Shown: positions 46,641 to 58,433 of the stretch, one piece after another | How the letters are laid out: every line of letters starts with the position of its first letter | Position numbering within the stretch: position 1 is the first letter of the stretch | Assembly (NCBI GenBank): GCA_030848705.1 | Contig: CM061235.1 | Location: forward strand, 132,067,228 to 132,131,227 | Length of the DNA stretch: 64,000 nt | Origin: Heracleum sosnowskyi | Taxonomy: Eukaryota; Streptophyta; Magnoliopsida; Apiales; Apiaceae | Direction of reading: 5' to 3' | The notes under the pieces: generated by a model | Databases searched by the model: none | Told to the model about the DNA's origin: nothing | The model's input: only the letters and a program-made list of their open reading frames with translations | Translations under genes and position numbers: made by a program

Positions 46641-47268
46641 ATTAATGTAATTATCTTATTATTAAAATTTTCTTATCAATTTATTTTTATATTAAAAAAA
46701 AGAGAACTAATTATTTAATAAATACACTCAAATCATTTGGCAGGATATTTTCCTAATTTGTACCCGTGGACCCTTATTCGCTTAAAATACTATAAAATGT
46801 TTAAGATAGGTAAACCGCGTTTGAGAAAAGACACCTCAACTTGTTAAGATTCCCACAAACCGAAAATCAATAATAAATCTTTGACTCTATGCACTCCATA
46901 CGACCACCACTACATCATCACTCAGTTCACGTAATCCCAAATTTCCCTTTCTCCATCATAGTCCACGTATTAGTATACGCGTAATCTCCAATTTCTCCGC
47001 TCGAAAAATTTTCCGTAAAATGTAACACAACATTATCCGAAATTGATAAAAATATAATTGATTCGATTAACGTATTACAAATCATATCGAGTTCGGATCG
47101 TATTTGATTTGATTCCAAATTCGAGTACATTATTTACATCCTTCGTTGCTAAGTCGATCAATTAAATATAAATCACAGCCGAACATCCGTGACAAGAACA
47201 AACAAAAAGAGGCTGACAAAGTATCTACATGGAATATTATTACACATACCAAGTGCAACTCAACTGCC
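46641..47268. other. Upstream region of the transporter gene
   Basis: No gene is recognised; this presumably holds the DiT1-like promoter. No well-known plant cis-element stands out by eye. Confidence 0.4.
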
Positions 47269-47269
47269 C

Positions 47270-47276
47270 TATAAAA
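47270..47276 (+). promoter_or_regulatory. Probable TATA box of the DiT1-like gene
   Basis: TATAAAA lies 45 bases before the start codon in CCCTATAAAACCCC. Transcription would start about 30 bases on, leaving a 5' UTR of about 20 bases, unusually short for a plant gene. Confidence 0.5.
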
Positions 47277-47320
47277 CCCCGCCAACTGTTTCAATAATAC
47301 AGTTACAGAATAAATAACTA

Positions 47321-50300
47321 ATGCATCCTCCCACCGTCGCCGACAACTCCGTCATAACCATCCCCGACACACATCCACACTCTCCCACGCGCCGCCGTAC
47401 TACCTTCCTGTCCTTAAAATCACGCTTACTTCGTCGCGATATATTGTTAACAAAATTGCTACCACTAATAGTTTCGGTATCCATAGGCCTCCTAGTCCGC
47501 TTCGCAATCCCTAAACCTTCACGTGTGACAACACAAGCATGGCAACTACTAGCAATTTTTTTAACAACAATCTCGGGCCTCATTTTTAGTCCCTTGCCCG
47601 TTGGTGCATGGGCGTTTGCATGCTTGACACTTGTTATCGTAACTGATACACTCTCGTTCGCGGAGGCGTTTGTCGCCTTCACGAACGAGGTGATATGGTT
47701 AATAGTTGCATCTTTTTTTTTCTCTAGAGGGTTTGTGAAAACAGGGTTGGGAGACAGGATTGCAATGTATTTTGTAAAGTGGTTAGGGAAGAGTACGTTG
47801 GGTTTAGCCTATGGATTGGCGTTGAGTGAAGCGATGATTGCTCCAGCGATGCCGAGTACGACAGCGAGAGCTGGTGGAATATTTGTGCCCATTATTAACT
47901 CACTTTCTATGTCTGCTGATAGTTTTCCTAAAGATCAATCGGCTAAGAAACTTGGGGCTTTTCTTATCCACTCTCAGTTTCAGGTACGATCTTTATTCCA
48001 ACAACCAAAAGTATCAATTAATTACTTCCTCCCTCCCAAATTAGTTGTACTTAGAAACCATAGCTCAATTTATTATTTTTTAAAAAAATTAAATAAAAAG
48101 ATTCGAATTTTTTTTTACCAAACTATATTTTCATATACCTTAAAATACGTCAAAGGATCAAGTAATTGATACAACATGATTGTCATGTAATTATCGGTTA
48201 GAATTTGGTTTTTATTCTAAGTTTTTTAGTAATCATCTACCTAGCTAGGATTCTTTATGAAAACTTGGCTTTTCCTTATCCACTCACATTTTGGGGTACA
48301 AGATTTCAATTTATTACCAAACTTGTGCTATCTTGTCGTCCTAATTTCTGTTTGAAGGTAGGGTTGACACTTGGTTTAAGTAATTTATTAATTTATTGTA
48401 TGGTTTAAGGTTGAAACTTGGTTGAAGTAAATTATAGTTTTGGATTTTCTCTGTTTGTGGAACATGATCAAGATTGTTGGATTTTTTTGAATGAATGATA
48501 ATGAATGTGATAGTAGGATAAAAATGTATTTAAGCAATCGCATAGATATTTTGGTGACTAAATATTTACCATGTTTCTGTTGTTGATGTGTGACAGTCAT
48601 CAAGTAGCTCCAGTGCTCTTTTCCTGACTGCTGCAGCCCAAAACCTGTTATGTATCAAATTTGCTGAGAGTCTTGGAGTTAAGGTTCCAGTTAAATGGAT
48701 TACATGGTTTAAAGCTGCCAGTTTACCCGCGATAGCATCCCTTCTAGTTGCTCCATTTTTGGTTTATAAGATTGTTCCTCCAGAAACAAAGCACACACCA
48801 GATGCTCCTGCCATGGCCACTAACAAGCTTAAACAGATGGGTCCTGTCTCTAAAAATGAATGGATAATGCTTGGAACCATGCTTCTCTTGGTAGGGTTGT
48901 GGATAGCCGGGTAAGCTCAACGTCAATATCTTACTTTTTTTAAATGTATTTCCTGAAGCTAGTTTTAGTTCATCACGACACTAACCTAGTACTTGATTCT
49001 GCTTTCTCTGTTAAGCTTTATATTAGGAACATGGTTAGTTCTTTTTTGCTTTTGTGAATCCCTTGGAACTTTTTGTTGCTTATGGATGGTCCGAGAACAA
49101 CATTCTATCAAGACTCCTCTAAGCAAAATGCTCTTCCAAATAGTTAATTGATTGGTCATTATCATTTCAAAATCTGCTGGTAAAACACTCATGCTTACAA
49201 TTCTGGATCACAACCTGGGTGACTTGGCTAATCTGCCAAATGGTCTTAAAATATATTGGGTAGGAAATATATAATTTGCTTCGAGGATATAACAAGCTGC
49301 CTTGTAGAAAGTGACTCGATTCTCTCATCCTACACAACACAACGTCTGCATTACATCACAAAGAAGTGCACATGAACATGTGTTCTTGTAAAATTTTATA
49401 TACACATTATACAATTAAACACAACATTTACAATGATTTTTCCAGAATGAATCTTACTCTCTCATCACTGACAAGAATAAAACAAAATGCATTAAAAATG
49501 GGGAGAATTTGACTTTCAAAGTATCTTTCCTCCGTTGTTCATTTGTAGATCTTTCACATAATATTTTGTACTCCTTATGTTATGCAGAGATGCACTAGGT
49601 GTGGCCAATGTTGTTTCTGCAATGTTGGGGCTATCAATTCTTCTGCTATTGGGAGTACTTGATTGGGATGATTGCTTAAGTGAAACGTCGGCATGGGATA
49701 CCTTGATCTGGTTCGGGGTTTTAGTGGGTATGGCGAACCAACTGACCAAGCATGGTATTATACCGTGGATTGCTGATTCTGTTGGCAGCTCTCTTCGATC
49801 TATGTCATTGAGTTGGCCTGTTGCCTTTTTAATCCTTCAGGCAACATATTTTTTTATTCACTATTTGTTTGCGAGTCAGACTGCACATGTAGGAGCACTT
49901 TACTCTGCTTTTCTTGCGATGCACTTGGCATCTAAAGTTCCTGGTCTGGTGGCAGCCCTTGCTTTGGCATTCAATACAAATCTTTTTGGTGCGCTAACAC
50001 ATTATAGCAGTGGTCAGGCTGCTGTATACTATGGAGGTACTCCAATGTTCCTATCCTCTATCCATATAATTGAAATTAGATTTGTTTGTGTTTAAGCCAT
50101 GCTTTTCATTTTCTATCATTTTCTCCTCTTCTGATAACTTTGTCTGATAGCATTTTTATTTTTTATCTAGTTTAAAACATATATCTGATTATACTCCTAT
50201 CTACATTAACTTTTATCACGTTCGTAGGGGTATAAATTGTTCCATTACAATCTTGTGCACAATGGTTGATACTACAATTGTTTTTCCTTTGTTTTGGCAG

Positions 50301-50416
50301 CGGGCTATGTAAAACTGCTAGATATACTGAAATTAGGCATTTTGATGGCCATCATCAACATTACAATATGGGGATTAGTTGGTTCTCTCTGGTGGAAGAT
50401 TTTGGGCTTTTACTGA
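47321..50416 (+). CDS. DiT1: Dicarboxylate (2-oxoglutarate/malate) translocator, DiT1-like
   Basis: Exons 47321-47983, 48597-48910, 49588-50036 and 50301-50416 join with consistent phases into 513 codons and a TGA. The protein is a DASS-family (sodium:sulfate symporter superfamily) carrier with about 11-12 hydrophobic segments. It matches plant 2-oxoglutarate/malate translocators throughout: AWQLLAIFLTTISGLIFSPL (73-92), NEVIWLIVASFFFSRGFVKT (122-141), MPSTTARAGGIFVPII (178-193), ALFLTAAAQNLLC, NEWIMLGTML, LDWDDCLSETSAWDTL, FASQTAHVGALYSAFLAMH and the C-terminal GSLWWKILGFY. Family role: exchanging 2-oxoglutarate for malate across the inner plastid envelope to feed ammonia assimilation. Oddity: only about 45 residues precede the first membrane segment and they contain acidic residues, where relatives have a longer Ser-rich transit peptide. 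An in-frame TAA (47315-47317) rules out a simple upstream start. It may be a divergent paralog, or a 5' exon may exist. Confidence 0.92.
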
Positions 50417-53195
50417 GGTTACACATATGTAAGTTTGCGTTATTCTTTACAGATGTATGATCATCCATTTGTCATGGGTATTTTTCACAAAAAAAATATA
50501 GAAAGAAATGAAGAAACTTTTGGCTATCCTGGGTTACTTTGGTGCCTTGTACTTCTTTAAAAAGTATCAGAATGCAGTTATGTAACCAGAGAAATCAGAA
50601 CATAGCAGATTCTTCAGTTGGCATTAAAAATAGTTCTCTTCGTGTGACTATATACGTGATATCAAACCACAGGTTGTCGCATTATCTGATACAATTTTCT
50701 TCAGTGTCATAGCAGTTTGTGGCGCAATATTGTTGTTCAGTTCATTTGCAGTTTGTCATTATGCCCTCAGACATTTTTAGTTGATAATGGACAAACATAT
50801 ATAGATTATAGCTTATTGCTGCACTTGTAACGGCATAATTCTTTTAAGTTGGATTTATCTTTAGAAAATATAGGTTTTAGGGAAGTCTAAAGAGAATCTT
50901 TCTATGGGGTCTTATTGTCTTGGTATAATCTGAAATAGCAATGGAAAAGCAATCAATAAACCAATAATTTCAAACTTCACAGCCTAAGGTTTCTTCTCTA
51001 TATCCTAATCATACCATTTTCTTTATTTATTAAAAGAATATAGAAGGCATCTTTTTTGTCATAATCAAGAGATGTGAGTGAAATATGAGACTTGGCAAGA
51101 TTCTAATTTCTCATGCTTTATGTAATTTGCCTTTGGACAGCACTCAGAACATAGAACAAAGTAAGTTAAAGGGTAAAGCTCCCTACCATTAGGGACTCTA
51201 GGCTCCTACCAAAATCCCACTCACATAGCCAAAACTTCCTCCCATATTTTGCTTTTTGATTTTGATATACTAATACTTTCTTTGCTCTGCACCATTGTTG
51301 GGATTCCATGCACACTTAAATCATAATCATGCAGCAACCTCATAATATAGACAGCAAAAAAACATTACTCTCCTCTTATGTGACAAGTCATGGGAAGTGT
51401 TAAGAATGGTATATGCTGCCAATAACATCAATACCTCAATGTTTTCCGGCTTCTATAAAAATGCAAACACCTTTCCGGAGAACCCATGGCTTCAACACTG
51501 ATTAATTTTTTCGAAAACTAACACTGATTGGATGTTAACTGCACAGAAGAGAACAATTGAGTAATATTAGTGCCTTACAAATTTTGTTTAAAGTAACGAT
51601 AAGAGGATACACAAATTCGCCTAACAAGTTACTTCTACCTTATAACGATATCTAAAGACCAAGATCAGGGACATTCTGAAAGCAGTAACAATCTGTCTAG
51701 TTACATCGCGTTGTAAAGAACCACACGAATGCATTATGGTTTTTCGGGGGGTTAAAATCGATCCTTTTGCATTATGAAGGACTGCAACCCTCTTAATTAT
51801 GAAAATAACAAATCACATGGTTGCAGAACATATTGTGCCATAACAATTATTAGAGTTTGTGGCATTTTTAAGGTTGTGGTTTTAATTAATCTAGCTGTCT
51901 TAAGCTTATAACTAACAAGTTTTTTGTCCTGTGGCTATTAGATCTGCAGAGTCTATTTTAGGGATACCTGCCAGTTTAGATAGATCTTAGAAAATGACTT
52001 ATGCTAATTTCTGAGTGATACAAAAATTAGTGACAGCAGATGAAGATGCTTAAGGTATATACCTACTGATATGATCAGATAATGTTAAACTAATTATTAA
52101 ATTAATGGATCGTGTTAATTAGGTCATATGTTCCCTATTAGGTGTTATCGTAACGAAGTAGTTAGCCTATTGATTTTATTGATTCGAAATTTACAGCTTC
52201 TTTTTCTGTATCATAATCACTGTGACACTGCATCTAAATTTCATTTGGTGTCTTGATTTTGGTTCCTGTAATCTGTGCCATAAATCTACTTAGCTGATGA
52301 TTTCTATAAGGGTCTGAGTCCTTAACAAACGTATCTTGCAACCTATAATACAGCATTTATTAAGCGCGATATGAATGAAGAGTCGTTTTGGTGCCTAAAT
52401 AAATGAATAAAGGGGAGTCCACTATTACATAATATGTTGCAACATACGTCTATTGTGGACTTTACCCCCATTCTACGGTACTTCAAGTTGCAGAAACAAT
52501 TTTACTACAGAAATATATATCAGTGACTGCGTGTGTCAGTGGCATGTTCCTTCTTGGGGTGAGGGGGAAATCTATATATCTAATGATTGTTTTCTGGATT
52601 CATTTTTGTGGATTAATTAAATAGAGAATCACTACCAAAGTGATTAGGCTAAAGAAAATGCTTTTAATGGTTTGTGAATCATCGTCATCATCATCATCAA
52701 GTATAATTATAGAAAACTGTATGATATCTAAAAGAAAATGAAGAAACTTTTCGAAAGTCAGGAGCACCAATTAATGTCCCATACTCAAACCCACCATGCA
52801 GCCAGAAGATCTCTTTTCCATACCCCATCTCACTATTGACTTCAAAACTTTCCACAGCTCAGCAATCAAGTTCCCTTGAGGCTAAATCTACAGCTCTATC
52901 TTTTATCTTTTTACAAAAAGTTCTTGTACATATGAACTTTATGTTAATCAATTTGTCTTGCAACATTATTTCTCTGAAAATTGTGTGAAAAAACAAGATA
53001 CAGTATATAGCCTCATATTCTGATGCAGTAATGATTTTGAATGTGAACTTATAAGGCTGATTTAGGTAAAACATAGCATCCATGCAACAGTTTTGTATGG
53101 TCAGCTGTTCTTGGTGGATGCATAAACAAGGAAGGAGACACTGTTTTCATAACTTTATTGTGATTGAGTGTAAAGTAATACCACACCCTCACACT
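50417..53195. other. Intergenic DNA downstream of the transporter
   Basis: About 2.8 kb without recognised genes, RNA genes or clear element ends. The first few hundred bases probably include the transporter 3' UTR. A (CAT)n-like TCATCGTCATCATCATCATC tract is near 52680. Confidence 0.5.
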
Positions 53196-53815
53196 TAGAG
53201 CTGGCAATTTGATACACGACACGTGAACACGGTACGAACACGACACGGATAATTAGTGTTTGGGTGCAAAAATTTGGTACACGAACACGAAAAAACACGA
53301 ATATAATTAGTGTCGGGTTTGGGTTTTCACAATAGGTACACGACACGAAACGAAAGTACACGAATTAATGAAGTAAATAAATAATTTTAAAAAATATATA
53401 TTATTTATAGTATTGCATATTTAGAAAATATATAAGGAATTACATATGAACAATAAATAAAAGTTTCACGACTAATTAGCAGTAAGTTATACATTTATAT
53501 ATAAGAAGTATACATTTATATATATAAGTTATATTTACAAATTTTTGTAAAATTGTATGTATTACATATTTAATACACATTTCAAAAAAATTTACATAAT
53601 TAAAATAGTTTTATAATATATAAATTTTAATTAAATTATATTTATATTTTTGTTTAATGTACACGAATACGACACGTAAAGTACACAACACGTTTTGAAT
53701 TGGATATGTGTTTCAAATTTAGTACACGAATCCAAAACGGATCGGATATGGGTTTTACATTAAGACGAAAGTACACGACACGAAAGTACACGACACGGTC
53801 CAATTATCAGGTCTA
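53196..53815. mobile_element. Non-autonomous hAT element with 8-bp duplications
   Basis: Ends TAGAGCTGGCAATT and (complement) TAGACCTGATAATT are inverted relatives. Identical 8-base flanks CTCACACT lie at 53188-53195 and 53816-53823, the hAT target size. Subterminal repeats of ACACGACACG / GTACACGA occur about ten times in both ends, and the centre is AT-rich with no protein. Length 620 bp. Confidence 0.88.
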
Positions 53816-53823
53816 CTCACACT

Positions 53824-54140
53824 TCTATAGTTCCTCTCTTTTTCTGTGGGGTTTTGTTGAAGACTTTGCTCCCCAGCTCACATATCTTAATGTTGTCCAC
53901 ACTATAAAAGTTAATAACTATAAAAGTTAATAAGGCCCTGCCTTTTATTTTTTTCATACTTAACGCACTTATTAAGCGTTGTGAAGTAATAATACAAAAA
54001 CTTAATTTTGGGCATAAGGATAACTGCCCGATGTTAATAACCGTGATAAGGTATGCTACATTAGTCATACGCCACGTATCCAGAGTCCGGGACCCTATAT
54101 AATACATGTTTATATTAATGTATAATTAAGTGCAAACAGT
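53824..54140. other. Intergenic DNA
   Basis: No gene is recognised. TATAAAAGTTAATAAC is duplicated in tandem near 53904-53932. Confidence 0.5.
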
Positions 54141-54142
54141 TA

Positions 54143-54413
54143 CTCTCTTTGTTCCAACTATTTCTTTACACTTTTCTTTTTGGGATGTCTCTTCCCATTC
54201 TTTACGTTTCTAAATTTTCCAAAAGTAGTAAACTTTTAACAATATTAAAATCAACTACTTTCATTACTTTTCTCCACTATCCTCACTTTATACATTAAAA
54301 ATTGATTGGTCACACCACTTAACTCATTTTTTCTACTTTTTTCATTATTCTATTATTTTTTCTTAACCTCCGTGCCTAACCCAAATGTAAATAAATGGAT
54401 GGGACGGAGGGAG
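54143..54413. mobile_element. Stowaway (Tc1/mariner) MITE
   Basis: The right end GGATGGGACGGAGGGAG|TA is the classic Stowaway terminus; the left end TA|CTCTCTTTGTTCCAACTA is its degenerate inverse. TA flanks both sides. 271 bp, non-coding. Confidence 0.82.
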
Positions 54414-54415
54414 TA

Positions 54416-55928
54416 TCATCCATGCGGTAGAGCACTAGAGCTTGATTCTTATTACAGCCAGGGAAGAAGAAACCAGGCTGTGCTTGCTTCAGACAACTCA
54501 TCAACTTGAGTAGTCCTTGTCCTTGTAATTATCCATAAATTGGTAGGAATAGTGTTGTAATGCAAGTTGATCATCACAAGGTAGCTTTCAATCTTGCATT
54601 GAAAAAGAGAAATCAATTGTAAATTACTAGCATATTGATTCCAGATCGAACTTTAAAGAATATATAAGAAAATTTGTAGCATGCAGGGACCCCTGTTTAA
54701 TTGTAAAAACAAAAGAAATAGAGCTTTTTGAGTACATGTGTGGAAACTGAATTGCTGGTCTTGTATTTTACATTTTCACTCCATGGTCAGTTGCATATCA
54801 GACAAGATTGGTTGGTTGATAATTTCAAAGGTGCAAGACTTTGGGGATTTATGAAGGGTTTGATTCGTTATGTATTTCGTTGTCACATGTTATTTTATTT
54901 TATTATTTTTTGCTTCATATAAGCGGGAAACCTTTTTTTCTTCAGAAACAACATTTTTACTCTCATCAGGTGGAGATTATCTTAACTATGTGAAATGGAG
55001 GAGAGTCAAGAGTGTGTAAAAGAACATGACATAAAAGAACAAAAAATATATATATACAATAAAATAAAATATTTTATTCTTATACTCACCAACCATGCCA
55101 CAAGAAAATGCGTGATACGCCCATTTAGCACTTATTGTACATACTATTGCGCATATTTTTAAAAGTACAGAGAATTCGTTCTCACGTATTTTCACCCTAA
55201 AAAACAAGTATTTTGTACTAAAAACAGGCACTAACCGGTTTCGTACAAAGTTGCATTTGACATTATTTATACGTTCATTTCATATGCTTTTTAAATGCAA
55301 TTGTAAATGCAGGATACCCTACTTTGATTTATTTGAAGAGTCATGCAGAGATAACTGAGAAGGGCAGCTAAGTTGTGTTGAATTTAACACTTTCTTTTTT
55401 TTGCTAATTTTGAATTTAACACTTTCACTAAGGTCCTCATTTCATTCTTACTTTTGCAGATGAGTAGTCATACAGCAGTGTAATAAGTACGTACATACAC
55501 ACACTTCTTGAAGATTATTGAATAATAATGATGTACTGATAGATCTTGTAACATTCTGTTTCATTATTTCTCTTCTGAGGTTTTGTTTGGCTTTGTTTTG
55601 TTGTTTGATGGGTTCAGAGGGAGAAGTGGTGTTGAAAAAAGGGTAAATATGGGAAACCCAAGAGAGATTTTCACAGTCACTTAAATTATACCAAACACTG
55701 TGCAACAACTTGGCCTTGTCAGAATTTTGCTTTCATCAACTGCATTTAATAACACACAACTGATTCTGAGCTCATCTCCTAAAAATAGCCAGAAACCCAT
55801 TTCTGAAACATCATCACCAACAGAAAAATTTAAAGTGGCTGTTGATCTTAATATTAAATCTTGATTTATAGACTTACAGTGGTACTGCACTTCTTCTACT
55901 TCTACTACTACTTTCTTTCTGACTAGTT
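54416..55928. other. Upstream region of the HD-Zip gene
   Basis: No coding gene is recognised. The last few hundred bases should contain the HD-Zip promoter and 5' leader (a CTTCTTCTACTTCTACTACT tract at 55889-55911 sits shortly before the ATG). No TATA box is clear. Confidence 0.45.
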
Positions 55929-57694
55929 ATGAAGAGACTTAGCAGTACAGATTCTTTGGGTGCATTGATGTCCATCTGTCCAACAACAGGTGCTTATATT
56001 TTACTTTCTCTTTTTTTATTTGACCTCAATTTTTGATGAAAACTTCATAATATATTAGTGCATGTAATTGTGTTTCTTAAGTAATGTTTCAGGTTAATTG
56101 CATATCCTACTTGTAGTTGGTGAATTTAAGCTTTTATCTGATTTTTTTTGGTTCAAATTTTGATGAATTGTTACAGAAGAAGAGAGCCAAGGAAACAACC
56201 ATGTTTGTAGCAGGGAATTTCAGTCCATGTTGGATGGTTTGGATGAAGAAGGTTGTTCAGAAGAAATGGGACAGATGTCGGGAAAGAAACGGAGACTAAG
56301 CTTAAATCAAGTCAAGGCATTGGAGAAGAACTTTGAAGTTGAAAACAAACTTGAACCAGAGAGAAAACTGAAATTGGCTCAACAACTTGGTTTGCAGCCT
56401 AGACAAGTTGCAGTTTGGTTCCAAAACCGCCGAGCCCGCTGCAAAACCAAACAACTGGAAAAAGATTATGGTGTTCTCAAAGCCAGTCATGATTCCCTTA
56501 AGCTTGATTACGATAATCTTCACCAAGAAAATCAATCTCTCCTCAAAGAGGTATTTACTTTCCGTAAACAAGTCTTCAATTTTATTTTATATTTGCTGAG
56601 TGAAGTCTTTAAGCTTGGCAGTTCAAATAACAATATAGACTTGTTAACAAGTACAATTGAAGCATTCATTTATTATTAACAGATCTATTGAACCCTAATT
56701 GTTGCCAAGTACTGAATAGAAGGTGCAGCCATTATATTTAGTGAAAAATAAAGGTGCAGTCATTAGGGTCTCAATTTATTTACTTAGTGTAAGGTTTGAA
56801 ATGTAAATGCAAAAAATAAAGAGTAATAAATGTGTGTGGGTATAAATATGTGAATGTATAATTAAGGTTCAACCTGAGTGTTAGAATAACAGTATAAGAT
56901 CCTGGAAAGTATTTTCCGCTAACATCTTAAGATTTTAGATGAGATGGTTACTCAGCACTGATCAGATGATAGCCTAGTGACAAACTCACAACTGACAAGT
57001 CTCCTTATAGAAATCATGTAACATATAACAAACAAAAAGAAAAACAGAACAAGAAGAAGCTCCATATGGTTGTTGAGCCTACTTAGCATAAGTATAAGAT
57101 CTAATGTCGGAAATGAATTAGTTGATTATTTTACTGTAGATAAGTTCCCTAAAATCAAAGCTGGAAGAGGACAACATTCATACAAACTGTGACTACTCAG
57201 TAAAAGAAGAGGTGATGGTAACTGAAAACAGTGAGAAAGCTACTGAAGTAGAACTGAAAAGTCCATCAGTTGAATATGAAGAGGTTAATTTTGAAAGCTT
57301 TGATCAACCCAACAAGAGTGGGGTAACAACAGCTGCTGATTTAACTACAATCTTCACGAACTTTAAGGACGGGTCATCTGATGATAGCGACTCAAGTGCA
57401 GTCCTGAACGAAGATAACAACCTGAAAGCAGCAGCCATTTCTTCGTACCATGCTTCTGATGAGGTTCTTATCCAGAGCCACTGGTACATGCCATCGGCAA
57501 TGAATTGCTTCCCGTTTGGATCAATATCATCATCAGAGACAAAAATTGTTGGGGATGCGACGAAATCTTGTTACCTACCCCTGGCTGTGAAGATTGAAGA
57601 GCACACCTTTTTTGGTGGAGATGAGTCTTGCAACTTCTTTTCAGATGATCAAGATCCTAGTCTTCAGTGGTACTCTCATGATCAGTGGAGCTAA
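55929..57694 (+). CDS. HD-Zip class I homeodomain-leucine zipper transcription factor
   Basis: Exons 55929-55989, 56177-56550 and 57140-57694 join in frame to 329 aa. The N-terminus [20 protein letters not shown] and EEGCSEE are typical of the ATHB5/6/16 subgroup. The homeodomain spans about 56-112 ([20 protein letters not shown], helix 3 [19 protein letters not shown]). The zipper has Leu at 114, 121, 128, 135, 142 and 149. The acidic C-terminus ends [11 protein letters not shown], an aromatic activation-type motif. Family role: nuclear dimers binding CAATNATTG sites, often in ABA, light and stress growth control. Intron 2 falls inside the zipper. Oddity: homeodomain position 56 (residue 109, codon 56440-56442) is Cys instead of the class I Trp, while Ala46 (residue 99) is kept. 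Otherwise complete. Confidence 0.93.
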
Positions 57695-58034
57695 ATAAAC
57701 CAAGGAAATCAACGGATGGACATGAAAAATTAGCACTTTGTTGAAGACGTGATGAGTTATTCATGAGGGAAGTTGATAAAGCAAAAGAGTGGTCTCTCTG
57801 TTATATGTACAGAATGAAGTTGCAGGTGAAGTGCAGCAAAGGTTGAGAGAGACTATTGTGGTAAAATGCAGAAGAAAACAGGTGGCAAGGCCATGCAATA
57901 GAGGGTTGGCGAATCAAAGCCAGATTAATTGTAGTAGAATTATTTTGAGTACTGCTGTTACATGACTTGAAACACAAAACCAAATTGCTTTAGTTTCATG
58001 TACTCATAAGCTAAAGGTACTGGACAATTGGACG
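57695..58034. other. HD-Zip 3' flank / probable 3' UTR
   Basis: 340 bases from the stop codon to the hAT MITE, with no other gene. Poly(A) signals are not certain, so the MITE may or may not be transcribed with the gene. Confidence 0.4.
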
Positions 58035-58122
58035 CAGAGGCGGATCTAGGGGGGGGCCAGGGGGGTCCTGGGCCCCTCCTCAGATTTGTATATTAAGTTA
58101 GTAGTATATAGTTTGTATTGAT

Positions 58123-58196
58123 AGTATCTGTAGTTCAGCTGGTTTGATGTTCTGATTTTCTGGCGGAAGACCAGGGTTCAATTCCCTGGTACTACT
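58123..58196 (+). ncRNA. tRNA-like unit, copy 1 (SINE-type head or tRNA relic)
   Basis: A 74-base segment has an A-box-like TAGTTCAGCTGG and, 31 bases on, a B-box-like GGGTTCAATTCC that is the loop of a perfect T-arm (CCAGGGTTCAATTCCCTGG). TTCTG/CGGAA could form an anticodon stem with a 9-base loop. Only the outer three acceptor pairs form and the D-stem is weak. I call it tRNA-derived, not a working tRNA; it could still bind the RNA polymerase III machinery. Confidence 0.5.
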
Positions 58197-58261
58197 TTTT
58201 CAGCTTCTTAGCAGCCTCACACCTCTAACTATTAAGTTAGTAGTATATAGTTTGTATTGAT

Positions 58262-58335
58262 AGTATCTGTAGTTCAGCTGGTTTGATGTTCTAATTTTCT
58301 GGCGGAAGACCAGGGTTCAATTCCCTGGTACTACT
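58262..58335 (+). ncRNA. tRNA-like unit, copy 2
   Basis: Same as copy 1 apart from the G-to-A change between the boxes. Both boxes and the T-arm are unchanged. Confidence 0.5.
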
Positions 58336-58433
58336 TTTTCAGCTTCTTAGCAGCCTCACACCTCTAACTCTGATTTATAATTTTTTTTTGGCCCCCCCTA
58401 AGATTTCTTTCTGCGTCCGCCACTGATTGGACG

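Larger units (their letters stand above)
58092..58369. repeat. 139-bp tandem duplication
   Basis: Units 58092-58230 and 58231-58369 both start ATTAAGTTAGTAGTATATAG and end CACACCTCTAACT; I see a single G/A difference (CTGATTTTC versus CTAATTTTC). The near identity indicates a recent duplication within the MITE. Confidence 0.95.
58035..58425. mobile_element. hAT MITE carrying tandem tRNA-like units
   Basis: Ends CAGAGGCGGATCTAGGGGGG and (complement) CAGTGGCGGACGCAGAAAGA are inverted relatives, each leading into a G/C-run (GGGGGGGGCC / GGCCCCCCC). Identical 8-base flanks ATTGGACG lie at 58027-58034 and 58426-58433. 391 bp; the interior is mostly the 139-bp duplication described separately. Confidence 0.9.

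Noticed and set aside
52859..53361. Three overlapping minus-strand frames of 65-74 codons
   Set aside because: No domain, no start context, and one runs into the hAT element's ACACGACACG repeats.
58123..58335. Two functional tRNA genes
   Set aside because: Boxes and T-arm are good but acceptor and D-stems do not pair and the anticodon loop is oversize, so tRNA-derived is the most I can support.
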